Assembly (NCBI RefSeq): GCF_900102625.1
Contig: NZ_FMZC01000002.1
Coordinates: forward strand, 459,990-523,989
DNA length: 64,000 nucleotides
Source: Paracidovorax valerianellae
GTDB taxonomy: Bacteria; Pseudomonadota; Gammaproteobacteria; Burkholderiales; Burkholderiaceae_C
Direction: 5' to 3'
Shown here piece after piece: positions 27,674-38,079 of the stretch (position 1 is its first letter; the number at the start of each line of letters is the position of its first letter). Both the position numbers and the translations under genes were made by a program. The notes under the pieces were generated by a model. The model saw only the letters and a program-made list of their open reading frames with translations, was not told the origin of the DNA and made no database searches.

Positions 27674-28456
27674 TCAATGTCCTCCGGTGCCCAGGTAGGC
27701 CTCAATCACTTTTTCATTCTTCTGCACGGTGGCAGGCGTGCCTTCGGCGATCTGCTTGCCGTAGTCGAGCACCGTGACGCGGTCGCACAGGCCCATCACC
27801 AGCTTCACGTCGTGCTCGATGAGCAAGATGGTGCGGTTGTCGTTGCGGATGCGGTCGATCAACTCGCGCAGCTGCACCTTCTCGGTGGCGTTCATGCCGG
27901 CGGCAGGCTCGTCGAGCGCGATCAGCTGCGGGTCGGTCGCGAGAGCGCGGGCGATCTCCAGGCGGCGCTGGTCGCCGTAGCTCAAGGTGCGCGCCTTGTA
28001 GTCGGCGAACTTGCCGATGCCCACATAGTCGAGCAGCTCCTGCGCACGGCGCGCGATCGCGGACTCCTCCGCCTTGAAGGCCTTGGTGCGCAGCACGGCG
28101 CCCAGCAGCCCCGACTTGGTGCGGATGTGGCGTCCGACCATCACGTTCTCCAGCGCCGTCATTTCGGCGAAGAGGCGGATGTTCTGGAACGTGCGGGCAA
28201 TGCCCGCTTTCGCCACTTCATGCACGGCCGTGGGCTGGTAGGGCTTGCCGGCCAGTTCGAAGCTGCCGCTGTCGGGCGTGTACAGGCCGGTGATCACGTT
28301 GAAGAACGTGGTCTTGCCGGCGCCGTTGGGACCGATCAGGCCATAGACCTGACCCCGTTCAATGGTGATGCCGACGTCGGAGAGGGCTTGCAAGCCGCCG
28401 AAGCGCTTGGAAATGCCGGCGACCTTCAGCACCACATCGTTGGATTTCTCTGCCAT
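27674..28456 (-). CDS. livG: Branched-chain amino acid ABC transporter ATPase LivG
   Basis: Encodes 260 residues. Walker A GPNGAGKTT, the LivG-specific ARTFQNIRLFAEMTALENV, signature LSYGDQRRLEIARAL and Walker B ALDEPAAGMN are present. It pairs with LivF in the heterodimeric ATPase. The order livH-livM-livG-livF is standard. The N-terminal MAEKSNDVVLKV is almost the same as in LivF, suggesting sequence exchange between the two genes. Confidence 0.95.
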   Translation of the reverse strand: MAEKSNDVVLKVAGISKRFGGLQALSDVGITIERGQVYGLIGPNGAGKTTFFNVITGLYTPDSGSFELAGKPYQPTAVHEVAKAGIARTFQNIRLFAEMTALENVMVGRHIRTKSGLLGAVLRTKAFKAEESAIARRAQELLDYVGIGKFADYKARTLSYGDQRRLEIARALATDPQLIALDEPAAGMNATEKVQLRELIDRIRNDNRTILLIEHDVKLVMGLCDRVTVLDYGKQIAEGTPATVQKNEKVIEAYLGTGGH

Positions 28457-28475
28457 TTCTAACTTTCAGTGCTGT

Positions 28476-29555
28476 TCAGGTCTTTTGCGTCAGGCTCTTG
28501 CCGTGGTCGGGCGCGGGCCACAGGCCGCGGGGACGCAGCAGCATGATGATGATCATGGCCAGTGCGATCAGCAGTTGGCGCAGGATGGCGGAGTCGAGGC
28601 GGCCGTCGGTCATGGCCTGCAGCGGGCCGGCCACGTAGCGCAGCACTTCAGGCAGGGCCGACAGCAGCACGGCACCCAGGATCACGCCGGGGATGTGGCC
28701 GATGCCGCCCAGCACCACCATGGCGACGATCATGACCGACTCCATCAGGCTGAACGATTCGGGCGACACGAAGCCTTGGAACGCACCGAACATGGCGCCG
28801 GAGACGCCGCCGAACGAAGCGCCCATGCCGAAGGCCAGCAGCTTCATGTTGCGGGTGTTGATGCCCATGGCCTTGGCGGCGATCTCGTCTTCACGGATGG
28901 CCATCCAGGCTCGGCCGATGCGCGAATCCTGGAGGCGATAGCAGATGATGACGCTCAGCACCACCAGCACGAGGAACAGGTAGTAATACAGCGTGACCGA
29001 AGAGATGTCGAAGCCGAACACCTCCAGCCGCTTGCCCAGGTCCAGCCCGAAGACCTTCACCGAATCGATCTGCCCGATGCCCTTGGGGCCATTGGTCAGG
29101 TTGACGGGATGGTCCAGATTGTTCAGGAAGATGCGGATGATTTCGCCGAAGCCCAGCGTCACGATGGCCAGGTAGTCCCCGCGCAGCTTGAGCGTGGGAG
29201 CCCCCAGCACCGCCCCAAATATTGCGGCCACCAAGGCCGCGAGCGGTATGACGAGCCATAGCGAGGTATGCAACCCGTTGGGGAACATGGCCGCGAATGA
29301 GGCGAAGGTTTCCGACAGATGCGGCGACGCCATCAAGGCGAACAGATAGGCGCCCACGGCGTAGAACGCCACGTAGCCCAGATCCAGCAGGCCGGCGTAG
29401 CCGACCACGATGTTCAGGCCCAGGGCCAGCAGGACATACAGCAGGGCCAGGTCGGCGATGCGCACCCAGGCGTTGCCGAAATACTGCAGCATGAAGGGAA
29501 GCAGCAGCAGCGCGATGCCGCCGACGATCCACTGTGCGGGTTTGTTGTGCTTCAT
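28476..29555 (-). CDS. livM: Branched-chain amino acid ABC transporter permease LivM
   Basis: Encodes 359 residues from the ATG at 29555. About nine hydrophobic spans and the LivM landmarks ALGLNIVVGYAGLLDLGYVAFYAVGAY and GRAWMAIREDEIAAKAMGIN place it as one of the two permeases. It starts 13 bases after livH. Confidence 0.95.
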   Translation of the reverse strand: MKHNKPAQWIVGGIALLLLPFMLQYFGNAWVRIADLALLYVLLALGLNIVVGYAGLLDLGYVAFYAVGAYLFALMASPHLSETFASFAAMFPNGLHTSLWLVIPLAALVAAIFGAVLGAPTLKLRGDYLAIVTLGFGEIIRIFLNNLDHPVNLTNGPKGIGQIDSVKVFGLDLGKRLEVFGFDISSVTLYYYLFLVLVVLSVIICYRLQDSRIGRAWMAIREDEIAAKAMGINTRNMKLLAFGMGASFGGVSGAMFGAFQGFVSPESFSLMESVMIVAMVVLGGIGHIPGVILGAVLLSALPEVLRYVAGPLQAMTDGRLDSAILRQLLIALAMIIIMLLRPRGLWPAPDHGKSLTQKT

Positions 29556-29568
29556 GGAAATGGGTTCC

Positions 29569-30498
29569 TCAGGCGCGATCGGCCACACGCTCGCCCAGCA
29601 GGCCCGAGGGGCGCAGCGTGAGGATGATGATGAGCACGATGAATGCAAAGATGTCGGTGTAGTGGCTGCCCAGCAGGCCGCCCGTCAGGGTGCCGATGTA
29701 GCCCGAGCCGATCGCCTCGATCAGCCCCAGCAGGATGCCGCCCACCACGGCGCCGGCGAGGTTGCCGATGCCGCCGAACACCGCTGCCGTGAAGGCCTTG
29801 AGGCCGGGCAGGAAGCCCATGGTGTGCTGTGCGGTTCCGTAGTTGGAGGCGTACATGATGCCGGCGATGGCCGCCAGGATGGCGCCGATGATGAAGGTCG
29901 CCGAGATCACCATGTCGGGCTTCACGCCCATCAGGGAGGCCACGCGGGGGTTTTCCGCCGTGGCGCGCATCGCGCGGCCGAGCTTCGTGTAGTTCACCAG
30001 ATACACCAGCGAGGCCAGTGCCACCACCGTCACGCTCAGGATGAGCACCTGGGTAGAAGTGATCACCGCGCCGCCGACCTGGAACGGCGTCGTAGGCAGC
30101 AACGTGGGATACGGCTTGTAGTTCGGCTTCCAGATGATCATGGCCAGCGTCTGCAGCAGGATCGACATGCCGATGGCGGTGATCAGGGGAGCCAGGCGCG
30201 GGCTGCTGCGCAGCGGCTTGTAGGCGACTTTTTCGATGACGAAGTTCAGGGCGGCGGCCACGACGCAGGCAATGATCGTCGCCAGCAGAAGAATGACCCA
30301 GCCCGGTGCGCCGGGCATGGCCTCTTGCATGAGGCCGATACAACTCCAACTGGTGAGAGCGCCGATCATCAGCACTTCTCCGTGGGCAAAGTTAATCAGC
30401 TGAATAATGCCGTACACCATTGTGTAGCCCAAGGCTATCAAGGCGTACATGCTGCCGAGTACCAGACCGTTGATGATCTGCTGCAGCAAGATGTCCAT
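29569..30498 (-). CDS. livH: Branched-chain amino acid ABC transporter permease LivH
   Basis: Encodes 309 residues from the ATG at 30498. The start MDILLQQIINGLVLGSMYALIALGYTMVYGIIQLINFAHGE is typical of LivH, followed by GRAMRATAENPRVASLMGV, the ABC-contact loop. It is the first gene of the cluster; the binding protein gene livK that usually accompanies it is absent. The 526-base gap upstream carries a weak promoter, a terminator-like hairpin and no gene. Confidence 0.95.
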   Translation of the reverse strand: MDILLQQIINGLVLGSMYALIALGYTMVYGIIQLINFAHGEVLMIGALTSWSCIGLMQEAMPGAPGWVILLLATIIACVVAAALNFVIEKVAYKPLRSSPRLAPLITAIGMSILLQTLAMIIWKPNYKPYPTLLPTTPFQVGGAVITSTQVLILSVTVVALASLVYLVNYTKLGRAMRATAENPRVASLMGVKPDMVISATFIIGAILAAIAGIMYASNYGTAQHTMGFLPGLKAFTAAVFGGIGNLAGAVVGGILLGLIEAIGSGYIGTLTGGLLGSHYTDIFAFIVLIIILTLRPSGLLGERVADRA

Positions 30499-31024
30499 AA
30501 AAAAGTCCTTCGTTTGTAACGCGCGCACTTTGCAGGCCGGAATCGGCACTGCCTCGTGAGCCCGAGTGCCACCTAGCAAAAAACCCGCCAGGAGCAAAGC
30601 TGTGCGGGTTTGGTGGACGGGATTGTAGCCAGTTGAATCCCCGTGCCTTTAGCACGTTTGGCGGGGTTTTCCCTTGGACGAGAACCCCATCAGCGGGGCG
30701 CCCCGTGCATTAGCCGTTGTGATGCAGCAGCAGGATTGCCGGCGATGACTTATACGATGTCTGACGGCAGCGCTTGACCTTTGGTTTATGCGCGGTTTGA
30801 CTCGTTGTAAAACATCGCCTGCCTCGCAAAACCGGTTTAAGCGCCCAAACGGTAACGGGCGGTATGCCCATTCCCGGCAAACGCATGCCGGACGATATTG
30901 GCACCGCAAGAATCGCCATGCGGCATTCAGACGCCGGCCTGATATTCAACCAGTTGGTAAAAAATAGCAGCCAAGCGCCCCGCCATCTCGTGTCGTCGGC
31001 AGTGGCGGCGCGGCCCGCCTCCTC
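30499..31024. other. Intergenic region without a recognisable gene
   Basis: Between livH and rarA on the minus strand. It has the terminator-like hairpin and TACAAT -10 candidate near livH. The rest is less GC-rich than the neighbouring genes. I see no convincing coding sequence, tRNA or repeat in it. In related genomes a livK gene may sit here; nothing of it is recognisable. Confidence 0.6.
30578..30612 (-). terminator. Terminator-like hairpin upstream of livH
   Basis: Minus-strand AAACCCGC and GCGGGTTT arms with a 15-base loop, followed by TTTTTT. It lies 80 bases before the livH start and just after a TACAAT sequence (30627-30622), so it could be an attenuator in the liv leader or a leftover terminator of a lost gene. 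Confidence 0.75.
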
Positions 31025-32329
31025 TCACTCGCTATCGGCTTCCCGGTCCAGCTGCCGCAGTTGCGAGAGCTTGTCGGCGATCTTGGCCTCCAGGCCGCGC
31101 GGAACGGGCTGGTACCAGCCGGGCTCGGGCATGCCTTCGGGCAGGTATGTTTCGCCTGCGGCATACCCACCCGGTTCGTCGTGCGCATAACGGTAGGCCT
31201 TGCCATGGCCCAGCTCCTTCATGAGCTTGGTGGGCGCGTTGCGCAGATGGTTGGGCACCTCGCGCGACTTGTCTTTTTTGATGAACGCCTTGGCTTGGTT
31301 GTAGGCCATGTAGCCCGCGTTGCTCTTGGGCGCCACGGCCAGGTAGATCACGGCCTGGGCCAGCGCCAGTTCGCCCTCGGGCGAACCCAGCCGTTCGTAA
31401 GTGAGCGCTGCGTCGTTGGCGATCTGCATGGCCCGCGGATCTGCCAGGCCGATGTCTTCCCAGGCCATGCGAACGATGCGGCGCGAGAGATACCGCGCAT
31501 CCGCACCGCCATCCAGCATGCGGCTGAGCCAGTACAGCGCCGCATCGGGGTGCGATCCGCGCACCGACTTGTGCAGTGCCGAAATCTGGTCGTAGAAGTT
31601 GTCGCCGCCTTTGTCGAAGCGCCGCGCGTTGAGGGTCAGCGCGCTCTCCAGGAAAGCCGCATCCACCTGCTGCACGCCGGCAGCGCGCGCAGCGGTGTCG
31701 GTCTGCTCGACCAGATTCAGCAGGCGCCGCGCATCGCCGTCGGCATAGCCCACCAGGGTATCGACCGCCGCGTCGTCCAGTTGCATGTGGGTGAGCACTT
31801 TCTCCTGCGCGCGACGCACCAGTTGCTTCAGCTCGTCGTCGTTCAACGCCTGAAGCACATAGACCTGTGCCCGTGACAGCAGCGCCGAATTGACTTCGAA
31901 CGACGGGTTCTCGGTGGTCGCGCCCACGAAGGTCACCAGGCCGGACTCCACGAAGGGCAGCAGGCCGTCCTGCTGGCTCTTGTTGAAGCGGTGGATTTCA
32001 TCGACGAACAGGATGGTCTTCTTGCCCAGTGCCAGGTTGTGTTCGGCCTGCTCCATCGACGCACGGATTTCCTTCACCCCCGAGAACACGGCCGACAGCG
32101 CGATGAATTCATAACCAAAGGCACTGGCCGTGAGCCGCGCCAGCGTGGTCTTGCCCACGCCGGGCGGGCCCCAGAGGATCATCGAATGCGGCTTGCCCGA
32201 CTCGAACGCCAGCCGCAGCGGGCGGCCTGCACCGATCAGGTGCGATTGGCCGATGACCTCGTCCAGGCTGGCCGGGCGCAGGGCTTCGGCCAGCGGTGCG
32301 GTGGGGGCAGTGGAAAACAGATCGGCCAT
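31025..32329 (-). CDS. rarA: Replication-associated recombination protein RarA (MgsA)
   Basis: Encodes 434 residues from the ATG at 32329; a TTG five codons upstream is less likely. Clamp-loader-like AAA+ motifs: RPASLDEVIGQSHL, GPPGVGKTT Walker A, FVDEIHRFNKSQQD Walker B, GATTENPSFEVN sensor 1. C-terminal HYDQISALHKSVRGS and MAWEDIGLADPRAM match MgsA/RarA, which acts at stalled forks. It normally follows lolA; here a DUF1304 gene on the other strand intervenes. Confidence 0.95.
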   Translation of the reverse strand: MADLFSTAPTAPLAEALRPASLDEVIGQSHLIGAGRPLRLAFESGKPHSMILWGPPGVGKTTLARLTASAFGYEFIALSAVFSGVKEIRASMEQAEHNLALGKKTILFVDEIHRFNKSQQDGLLPFVESGLVTFVGATTENPSFEVNSALLSRAQVYVLQALNDDELKQLVRRAQEKVLTHMQLDDAAVDTLVGYADGDARRLLNLVEQTDTAARAAGVQQVDAAFLESALTLNARRFDKGGDNFYDQISALHKSVRGSHPDAALYWLSRMLDGGADARYLSRRIVRMAWEDIGLADPRAMQIANDAALTYERLGSPEGELALAQAVIYLAVAPKSNAGYMAYNQAKAFIKKDKSREVPNHLRNAPTKLMKELGHGKAYRYAHDEPGGYAAGETYLPEGMPEPGWYQPVPRGLEAKIADKLSQLRQLDREADSE

Positions 32330-32588
32330 GGATTTGGAGGTCAACGAGGAAGGTTGTGGAATGAAGGGATCGATGAGGGCTCAGCGGGCGCGGCATCGAG
32401 TCTTGCCAGCGAAGGACTGGGCACCGAGCAGATAACGGCAATGGCCAGCCTATGCCCTCACTGACCGCAGGTTAGCCGGGTGATGATTCTGCGCCAGCGA
32501 CGACCGGCGCTTCGCCCCAGTGCGGTCACGGGAATATCCCGCACAATGCGGCGCACCAACCATTCCAACACCTGAGGAGGAGACCCCC

Positions 32589-32951
32589 ATGTCCATCGCT
32601 GCCAATGCCGTCGTCGCCCTGATCGCCCTGCTCCACGTCTACATCCTGGTGCTGGAGATGTTCCTGTGGGACAAGCCCGCCGGCCTGCGTGCCTTCCGGC
32701 AAACGCCCGAGCGGGCAGCCGCTACCAAAGTGCTGGCGGCCAACCAGGGGCTGTACAACGGTTTCCTGGCAGCCGGACTCTTCTGGGGCCTGTGGCTGGG
32801 CGATGCCGGCTTTGGGGTGAAGGTGTTCTTCCTGGTGTGCGTGCTGGTGGCGGGCCTGTACGGCGCTGCCACGGCGGCCCGGAAAATCCTGTTCATCCAG
32901 GCCATTCCGGCGGCGGTGGGCCTGGCACTGGTGCTGCTGGCCGGACGTTGA
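32589..32951 (+). CDS. DUF1304 family small membrane protein
   Basis: Encodes 120 residues with four hydrophobic spans, preceded by a GGAGGAG ribosome site. The segments LLHVYILVLEMFLWDKPAGLRAF and NQGLYNGFLAAGLFWGL match DUF1304 (YqjF-like), whose function is unknown. It lies on the plus strand, inserted between lolA and rarA, which are usually adjacent. Confidence 0.82.
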   Translation: MSIAANAVVALIALLHVYILVLEMFLWDKPAGLRAFRQTPERAAATKVLAANQGLYNGFLAAGLFWGLWLGDAGFGVKVFFLVCVLVAGLYGAATAARKILFIQAIPAAVGLALVLLAGR

Positions 32952-33011
32952 GAAAGGCCACGCCGCGGCGCCATCGCCGCGGTGACACGCCCCTGGCGGA
33001 TTTAAAGCCTT

Positions 33012-33068
33012 TTAGGCCTCCAGCGCAATAAAATCAACGGTAGTATGCTATGAAATTTATAGCAACCA
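33012..33068. repeat. Dispersed GCTAT..ATAGC repeat, copy 4
   Basis: AGGCCTCCAGCGCAA at the left and TGCTATGAAATTTATAGCAA at the right define a full-length copy of about 55 bases. It lies in the gap between the convergent DUF1304 and lolA genes. Confidence 0.75.
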
Positions 33069-33104
33069 ACTGCTGATCCATTGCCGCGCAAAAGCATTGC
33101 CGCT

Positions 33105-33737
33105 TTACTGCCGGACCACGTCCGCACCCGCTGGCGGCTTGAATTCGAAGGTGGATGCCGGCAGCGATGGGCTCGACTGCACGTTGTTGAAGCGGATGGC
33201 CGAACGCTGGCCGAAGCTGTCCAGAATGTCGAGCGCCGCCAGTTGCTCGCCGCGAAAGCCCACGCGCACGCTCTTGAGCTGCCCGTCCTTGGCCTTCGGA
33301 GTGGCCAGCACCCATTGCAGGCCGTCCTGCTCGGGCACGGATTCCAGCGTGAAATCGGCACGCAGCGCCTGCAGGTCGGGCGCCGAGGCCAGCAGTGCGG
33401 CAGGCGTCGTGCCCAGGGCCTGCGACTGCGAGCGCTGGGTGACCTGGTTCAGGTCGGCGTCGTAGAGCCACAGCGTCTTGCCGTCCGCCACGATGGTCTG
33501 CTCGAACGGCTTCTTGTAGGCGAAGCGAAAGCGCCCCGGGCGCTGGAATTCGAAGGTGCCGCTCGACGTCTTGGTGCGGGCCGTCTCGCCGTCTTTGGGC
33601 GGCGAGGTGACGGTCTGCGTGAAGTCGGCGCGGCCGGCTGCGGCGCCCTTCATGAAGGATTCGAGGCTTTGGAGGCCGTCCGCGCTGGCGCACTGGGCGG
33701 CGGCGGCGATCAGGGCAGTGAGGATCAGTTTTTTCAT
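33105..33737 (-). CDS. lolA: Outer-membrane lipoprotein carrier protein LolA
   Basis: Encodes 210 residues with a signal peptide (MKKLILTALIAAAAQCASA). The mature protein has the LolA features FTQTV at the start, PGRFRFAYKKPFEQTIVADGKTLWLYD and VTQRSQSQALGTTPAALL. It ferries lipoproteins across the periplasm from LolCDE to LolB. It lies 61 bases downstream of ftsK in the conserved ftsK-lolA order. Confidence 0.95.
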   Translation of the reverse strand: MKKLILTALIAAAAQCASADGLQSLESFMKGAAAGRADFTQTVTSPPKDGETARTKTSSGTFEFQRPGRFRFAYKKPFEQTIVADGKTLWLYDADLNQVTQRSQSQALGTTPAALLASAPDLQALRADFTLESVPEQDGLQWVLATPKAKDGQLKSVRVGFRGEQLAALDILDSFGQRSAIRFNNVQSSPSLPASTFEFKPPAGADVVRQ

Positions 33738-33798
33738 GGGGTCTCGGTCGCAGGGACGAAAGCGGGAGCGTTGACGGGAACGTCGGTGCGGGCTGTGT

Positions 33799-36141
33799 TC
33801 ATTCGGCGGCGCCGCGTGCGGGCACCAGCACTTCGCGCTGGCCGCTGGTGGTCAGGCCGCTCACCAGGCCGGCCTTTTCCATGTCCTCGAGCAGGCGGGC
33901 GGAGCGGTTGTAGCCGATGCGCAGCTTGCGCTGCACGTACGAAATGCTGGCCTTGCGGTCTTTCAGCACCACCTCCACCGCCTGGTCGTACATGGGGTCT
34001 TTTTCGCCCCCATTGCCGTCCGCGTCGCCGAGCGCACCGTCTTCACCATCGACCGTGCCGCCTTCGAGCACGCCGTCGATGTAGTCGGGCTCGCCCTGGC
34101 TCTTGAGGTAGCTCACCACGCGGTGCACTTCCTCATCGGACACGAAGGCGCCGTGCACACGCACGGGCAGTCCGGTGCCGCTGGCCATGTAGAGCATGTC
34201 GCCCATCCCCAGCAGGGCTTCGGCGCCCATCTGGTCCAGGATGGTCCGGCTGTCGATCTTGCTGCTCACCTGAAAGGCGATGCGGGTGGGAATGTTGGCC
34301 TTGATGAGGCCGGTGATCACGTCCACGCTGGGGCGTTGCGTGGCCAGGATCAGGTGGATGCCGGCCGCGCGGGCTTTTTGCGCCAGCCGGGCGATCAGCT
34401 CTTCGATCTTCTTGCCGACCACCATCATCAGGTCGGCCAGCTCGTCGATCACCACCACGATGTGCGGCAGGCGCTGCAGCGGCTCGGGCTCTTCGGGCGT
34501 CAGGCTGAAGGGGTTGTAGATGAATTCCTCGCGGGCCTTGGCCTCGTCGATCTTCACGTTGTAGCCGGCCAGGTTGCGCACGCCCAGCTTGCTCATGAGC
34601 TTGTAGCGGCGCTCCATTTCGGCCACGCACCAGTTCAAGCCGTGGGCCGCCTGTTTCATGTCGGTGACCACGGGCGCCAGCAGGTGCGGAATGCCTTCGT
34701 AGACCGACATTTCCAGCATCTTCGGATCGATCATGAGCAGGCGCACATCGCGCGCCTCAGCCTTGTAGAGCAGCGAAAGGATCATCGCGTTGATCCCCAC
34801 CGACTTGCCCGAACCGGTCGTGCCGGCCACCAGCACGTGCGGCATCTTGGCCAGGTCGGCCACCACAGGGTTGCCCACGATGTCCTTACCAAGGCCCATC
34901 GTGAGCATGCTCTTGCCCTCGTGGTACACGTGAGAGCCGAGAATTTCGGACAGCCGGATCGACTGGCGCTTGGCATTGGGCAGTTCCAGCGCCATGAAGT
35001 TCTTGCCCGGAATCGTCTCGATCACGCGGATGGAGACGAGCGACAGCGAACGCGCCAGGTCCTTCGCCAAGCCGACGATCTGCGAGCCCTTCACGCCCGT
35101 GGCGGGCTCGATCTCGTAGCGGGTGATGACCGGGCCGGGCATGGCGGCGACGACCCGCACTTCCACGCCGAAATCCTTCAGCTTCTTCTCGATCAGGCGG
35201 CTGGTCATCTCCAGGGTTTCGGGAGAAACCGTCTCCTGGCGCTGTGCGGGCGGGCCGTCCAGCAGATCGACCTGCGGCAGGCGGCTGTCGGGCATTTCGG
35301 TGAACAACGGCTTTTGCCGCTCTTTCACCACGCGGGCGCTCTGGGGCACATCGGACAGCACCGGCTCGATGATCTGCACGGGCTGCGGATGGTGCTGCTC
35401 GACCTCATGGCGCTCTTCCAGCACCACTTCTTCGCGCTCGCGCGCAGCACGCTTGCCCACGGCCACGTCCTTGGCTTTTTCGCGCTTGGCGCGGCCAAAC
35501 TGCACCAGCGCATCGATGCGCCCGCCAAGCCGCTCGGCGACATGGCCCCAGGAAAAACGGAACACCAGCGCCGCGCCCACCACCACCAGGATCACGCCCA
35601 CCAGCCCCGAGCCTGTAAAGCCCAGCCACTTCACGCCGGCAGGCCCGGTGATGTAGCCGATCGCGCCACCGGCGTGACCCGGCAGCAGGGATTCCAGCCG
35701 GTACAGCCGGGACCATTCGAGCCCGGTGCTGGCCGCCATCAGCAGCACGAGGCCTCCCCAGAACATGGCGCGGCGCACCATCGGGCTGTGCGCGTTGGCG
35801 GAGGCGTCTTCGCCGCCGCGCATCCAGCGCGCCAGCGAAGCGATCCAGGCCCGCATCGCTGCGGCCACGCACCACCAGACGGAGAAACCGAGCGCGAAAT
35901 AGCTGCTGTCCGCCAGCCAGGCCCCGAAGCGGCCTGCCCAGTTGGCCATCAGGCGGCCGTCGCCCACGCCGGAGGTGGACCAGGCAGCGTCCTGCCCGGA
36001 ATAGGTGGCCAGGGCCAGGAGCCAGAAAACCAGCGCCACCAGACCCAGCACCAGGCTGATCTCGTGGCCGAAACGGGCTGCTCCGCTGCGGGGTGGCGAT
36101 TTGCCCGCGGAAGCGTTGAGGGTATTGAGGGAATAGGTCAT
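33799..36141 (-). CDS. ftsK: DNA translocase FtsK
   Basis: Encodes 780 residues. Four hydrophobic spans at the N-terminus anchor it at the septum, followed by a charged linker and the motor: [16 protein letters not shown] Walker [13 protein letters not shown] Walker B and [19 protein letters not shown]. The C-terminal 70 residues form the gamma winged helix ([41 protein letters not shown]) that reads KOPS. It clears the chromosome terminus during division. The 230-base gap to trxB probably holds both promoters. Confidence 0.96.
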   Translation of the reverse strand: MTYSLNTLNASAGKSPPRSGAARFGHEISLVLGLVALVFWLLALATYSGQDAAWSTSGVGDGRLMANWAGRFGAWLADSSYFALGFSVWWCVAAAMRAWIASLARWMRGGEDASANAHSPMVRRAMFWGGLVLLMAASTGLEWSRLYRLESLLPGHAGGAIGYITGPAGVKWLGFTGSGLVGVILVVVGAALVFRFSWGHVAERLGGRIDALVQFGRAKREKAKDVAVGKRAAREREEVVLEERHEVEQHHPQPVQIIEPVLSDVPQSARVVKERQKPLFTEMPDSRLPQVDLLDGPPAQRQETVSPETLEMTSRLIEKKLKDFGVEVRVVAAMPGPVITRYEIEPATGVKGSQIVGLAKDLARSLSLVSIRVIETIPGKNFMALELPNAKRQSIRLSEILGSHVYHEGKSMLTMGLGKDIVGNPVVADLAKMPHVLVAGTTGSGKSVGINAMILSLLYKAEARDVRLLMIDPKMLEMSVYEGIPHLLAPVVTDMKQAAHGLNWCVAEMERRYKLMSKLGVRNLAGYNVKIDEAKAREEFIYNPFSLTPEEPEPLQRLPHIVVVIDELADLMMVVGKKIEELIARLAQKARAAGIHLILATQRPSVDVITGLIKANIPTRIAFQVSSKIDSRTILDQMGAEALLGMGDMLYMASGTGLPVRVHGAFVSDEEVHRVVSYLKSQGEPDYIDGVLEGGTVDGEDGALGDADGNGGEKDPMYDQAVEVVLKDRKASISYVQRKLRIGYNRSARLLEDMEKAGLVSGLTTSGQREVLVPARGAAE

Positions 36142-36269
36142 AAAAGTGCGCGGCCAAGCTTACCCGATGCGCATTGCGCGGCATGCGCCACGAAAGCGGT
36201 GAAACGCCCTGCCCCGCCGCCCGGCTTCTCCAGCGATTCTTGATCGCTTCTTACAATGGGCGCGATTGA

Positions 36270-37330
<1,061 letters not shown>

Positions 37331-37331
<1 letters not shown>

Positions 37332-37362
37332 GCAAAGCGGGCTATAATCCGCGGCTTTGCTG
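37331..37362 (+). promoter_or_regulatory. rpmB promoter with consensus -10 inside an inverted repeat
   Basis: A perfect TATAAT (37343-37348) lies between AGCAAAGC and GCTTTGCT arms. The -35 region is weak. It directly follows the trxB stop and is the likely promoter for rpmB-rpmG, leaving a leader of about 170 bases. Confidence 0.6.
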
Positions 37363-37527
37363 AAATTGAAGGCCGACTCGCGTCGGCGCTTGGATGAGGC
37401 GATCGGGTTACCGCCACCCTAATCTGGCGAGGTGAGGCTGGCAGCAGGCCTTGCGATTCACGGTGTTTGCGCCGATGAAGCCGCAGGGCATTCGCTTTAA
37501 GGCCGTTGAAAATATCGGAGTGTCCTC

Positions 37528-37761
37528 ATGGCACGCGTATGTGAAGTCACGGGCAAAGGCCCGATGGTTGGGAACAACGTTTCCCACGCCAACAACAAAA
37601 CCAAGCGCCGGTTTCTGCCGAACCTGCAATACCGCCGTTTCTGGGTCGAGAGCGAAAACCGTTGGGTTCGTCTGCGCATTTCCAATGCCGGCCTGCGTTT
37701 GATCGACAAGAACGGTATTGACTCCGTGCTCGCAGACCTGCGCGCACGTGGCCAAGCTTAA
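37528..37761 (+). CDS. rpmB: 50S ribosomal protein L28
   Basis: Encodes 77 residues with a GGAG site 7 bases before the [32 protein letters not shown] and [17 protein letters not shown] match L28. It begins the two-gene L28-L33 operon. Confidence 0.98.
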   Translation: MARVCEVTGKGPMVGNNVSHANNKTKRRFLPNLQYRRFWVESENRWVRLRISNAGLRLIDKNGIDSVLADLRARGQA

Positions 37762-37772
37762 GGAGAAGCACC

Positions 37773-37943
37773 ATGGCAAGCAAAGGCGGACGCGACAAGA
37801 TCAAGCTGGAATCCACTGCGGGTACCGGTCACTTCTACACCACCACCAAGAACAAGAAGACGATGCCCGAGAAGATGCTGATCATGAAATTTGATCCAAA
37901 AGCTCGCAAGCACGTCGAATACAAGGAAATGAAGCTGAAGTAA
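37773..37943 (+). CDS. rpmG: 50S ribosomal protein L33
   Basis: Encodes 56 residues beginning [20 protein letters not shown] with the TTTKNK and [11 protein letters not shown]-like segments of L33. An AAGGAG site lies 6 bases upstream. The zinc-binding cysteines of the C+ form are absent, so this is the zinc-independent type. It starts 11 bases after rpmB and ends before a strong terminator. Confidence 0.97.
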   Translation: MASKGGRDKIKLESTAGTGHFYTTTKNKKTMPEKMLIMKFDPKARKHVEYKEMKLK

Positions 37944-37963
37944 TTCAGCCTCGGTCCTTCAAG

Positions 37964-37993
37964 AACCGCCCGTTAACCCCGGGCGGTTTTTTT
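37964..37993 (+). terminator. Rho-independent terminator of rpmB-rpmG
   Basis: ACCGCCCG and CGGGCGGT arms around a short loop, followed by seven T, 20 bases after the rpmG stop. Confidence 0.95.
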
Positions 37994-38079
37994 ATGCCCG
38001 GGTTACTTTCGGCGTCGGCAAGTCGGTGAATCCGTGCCCTGCCGCGCTACGTCGACAGGCCTGCCTCCAACCTCGCGCA

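Noticed and set aside
30499-31024. tRNA-like or small-gene content in the livH-rarA gap
   Set aside because: No cloverleaf with a T-loop GTTCRA and acceptor pairing, and no coding frame with a ribosome site could be found.
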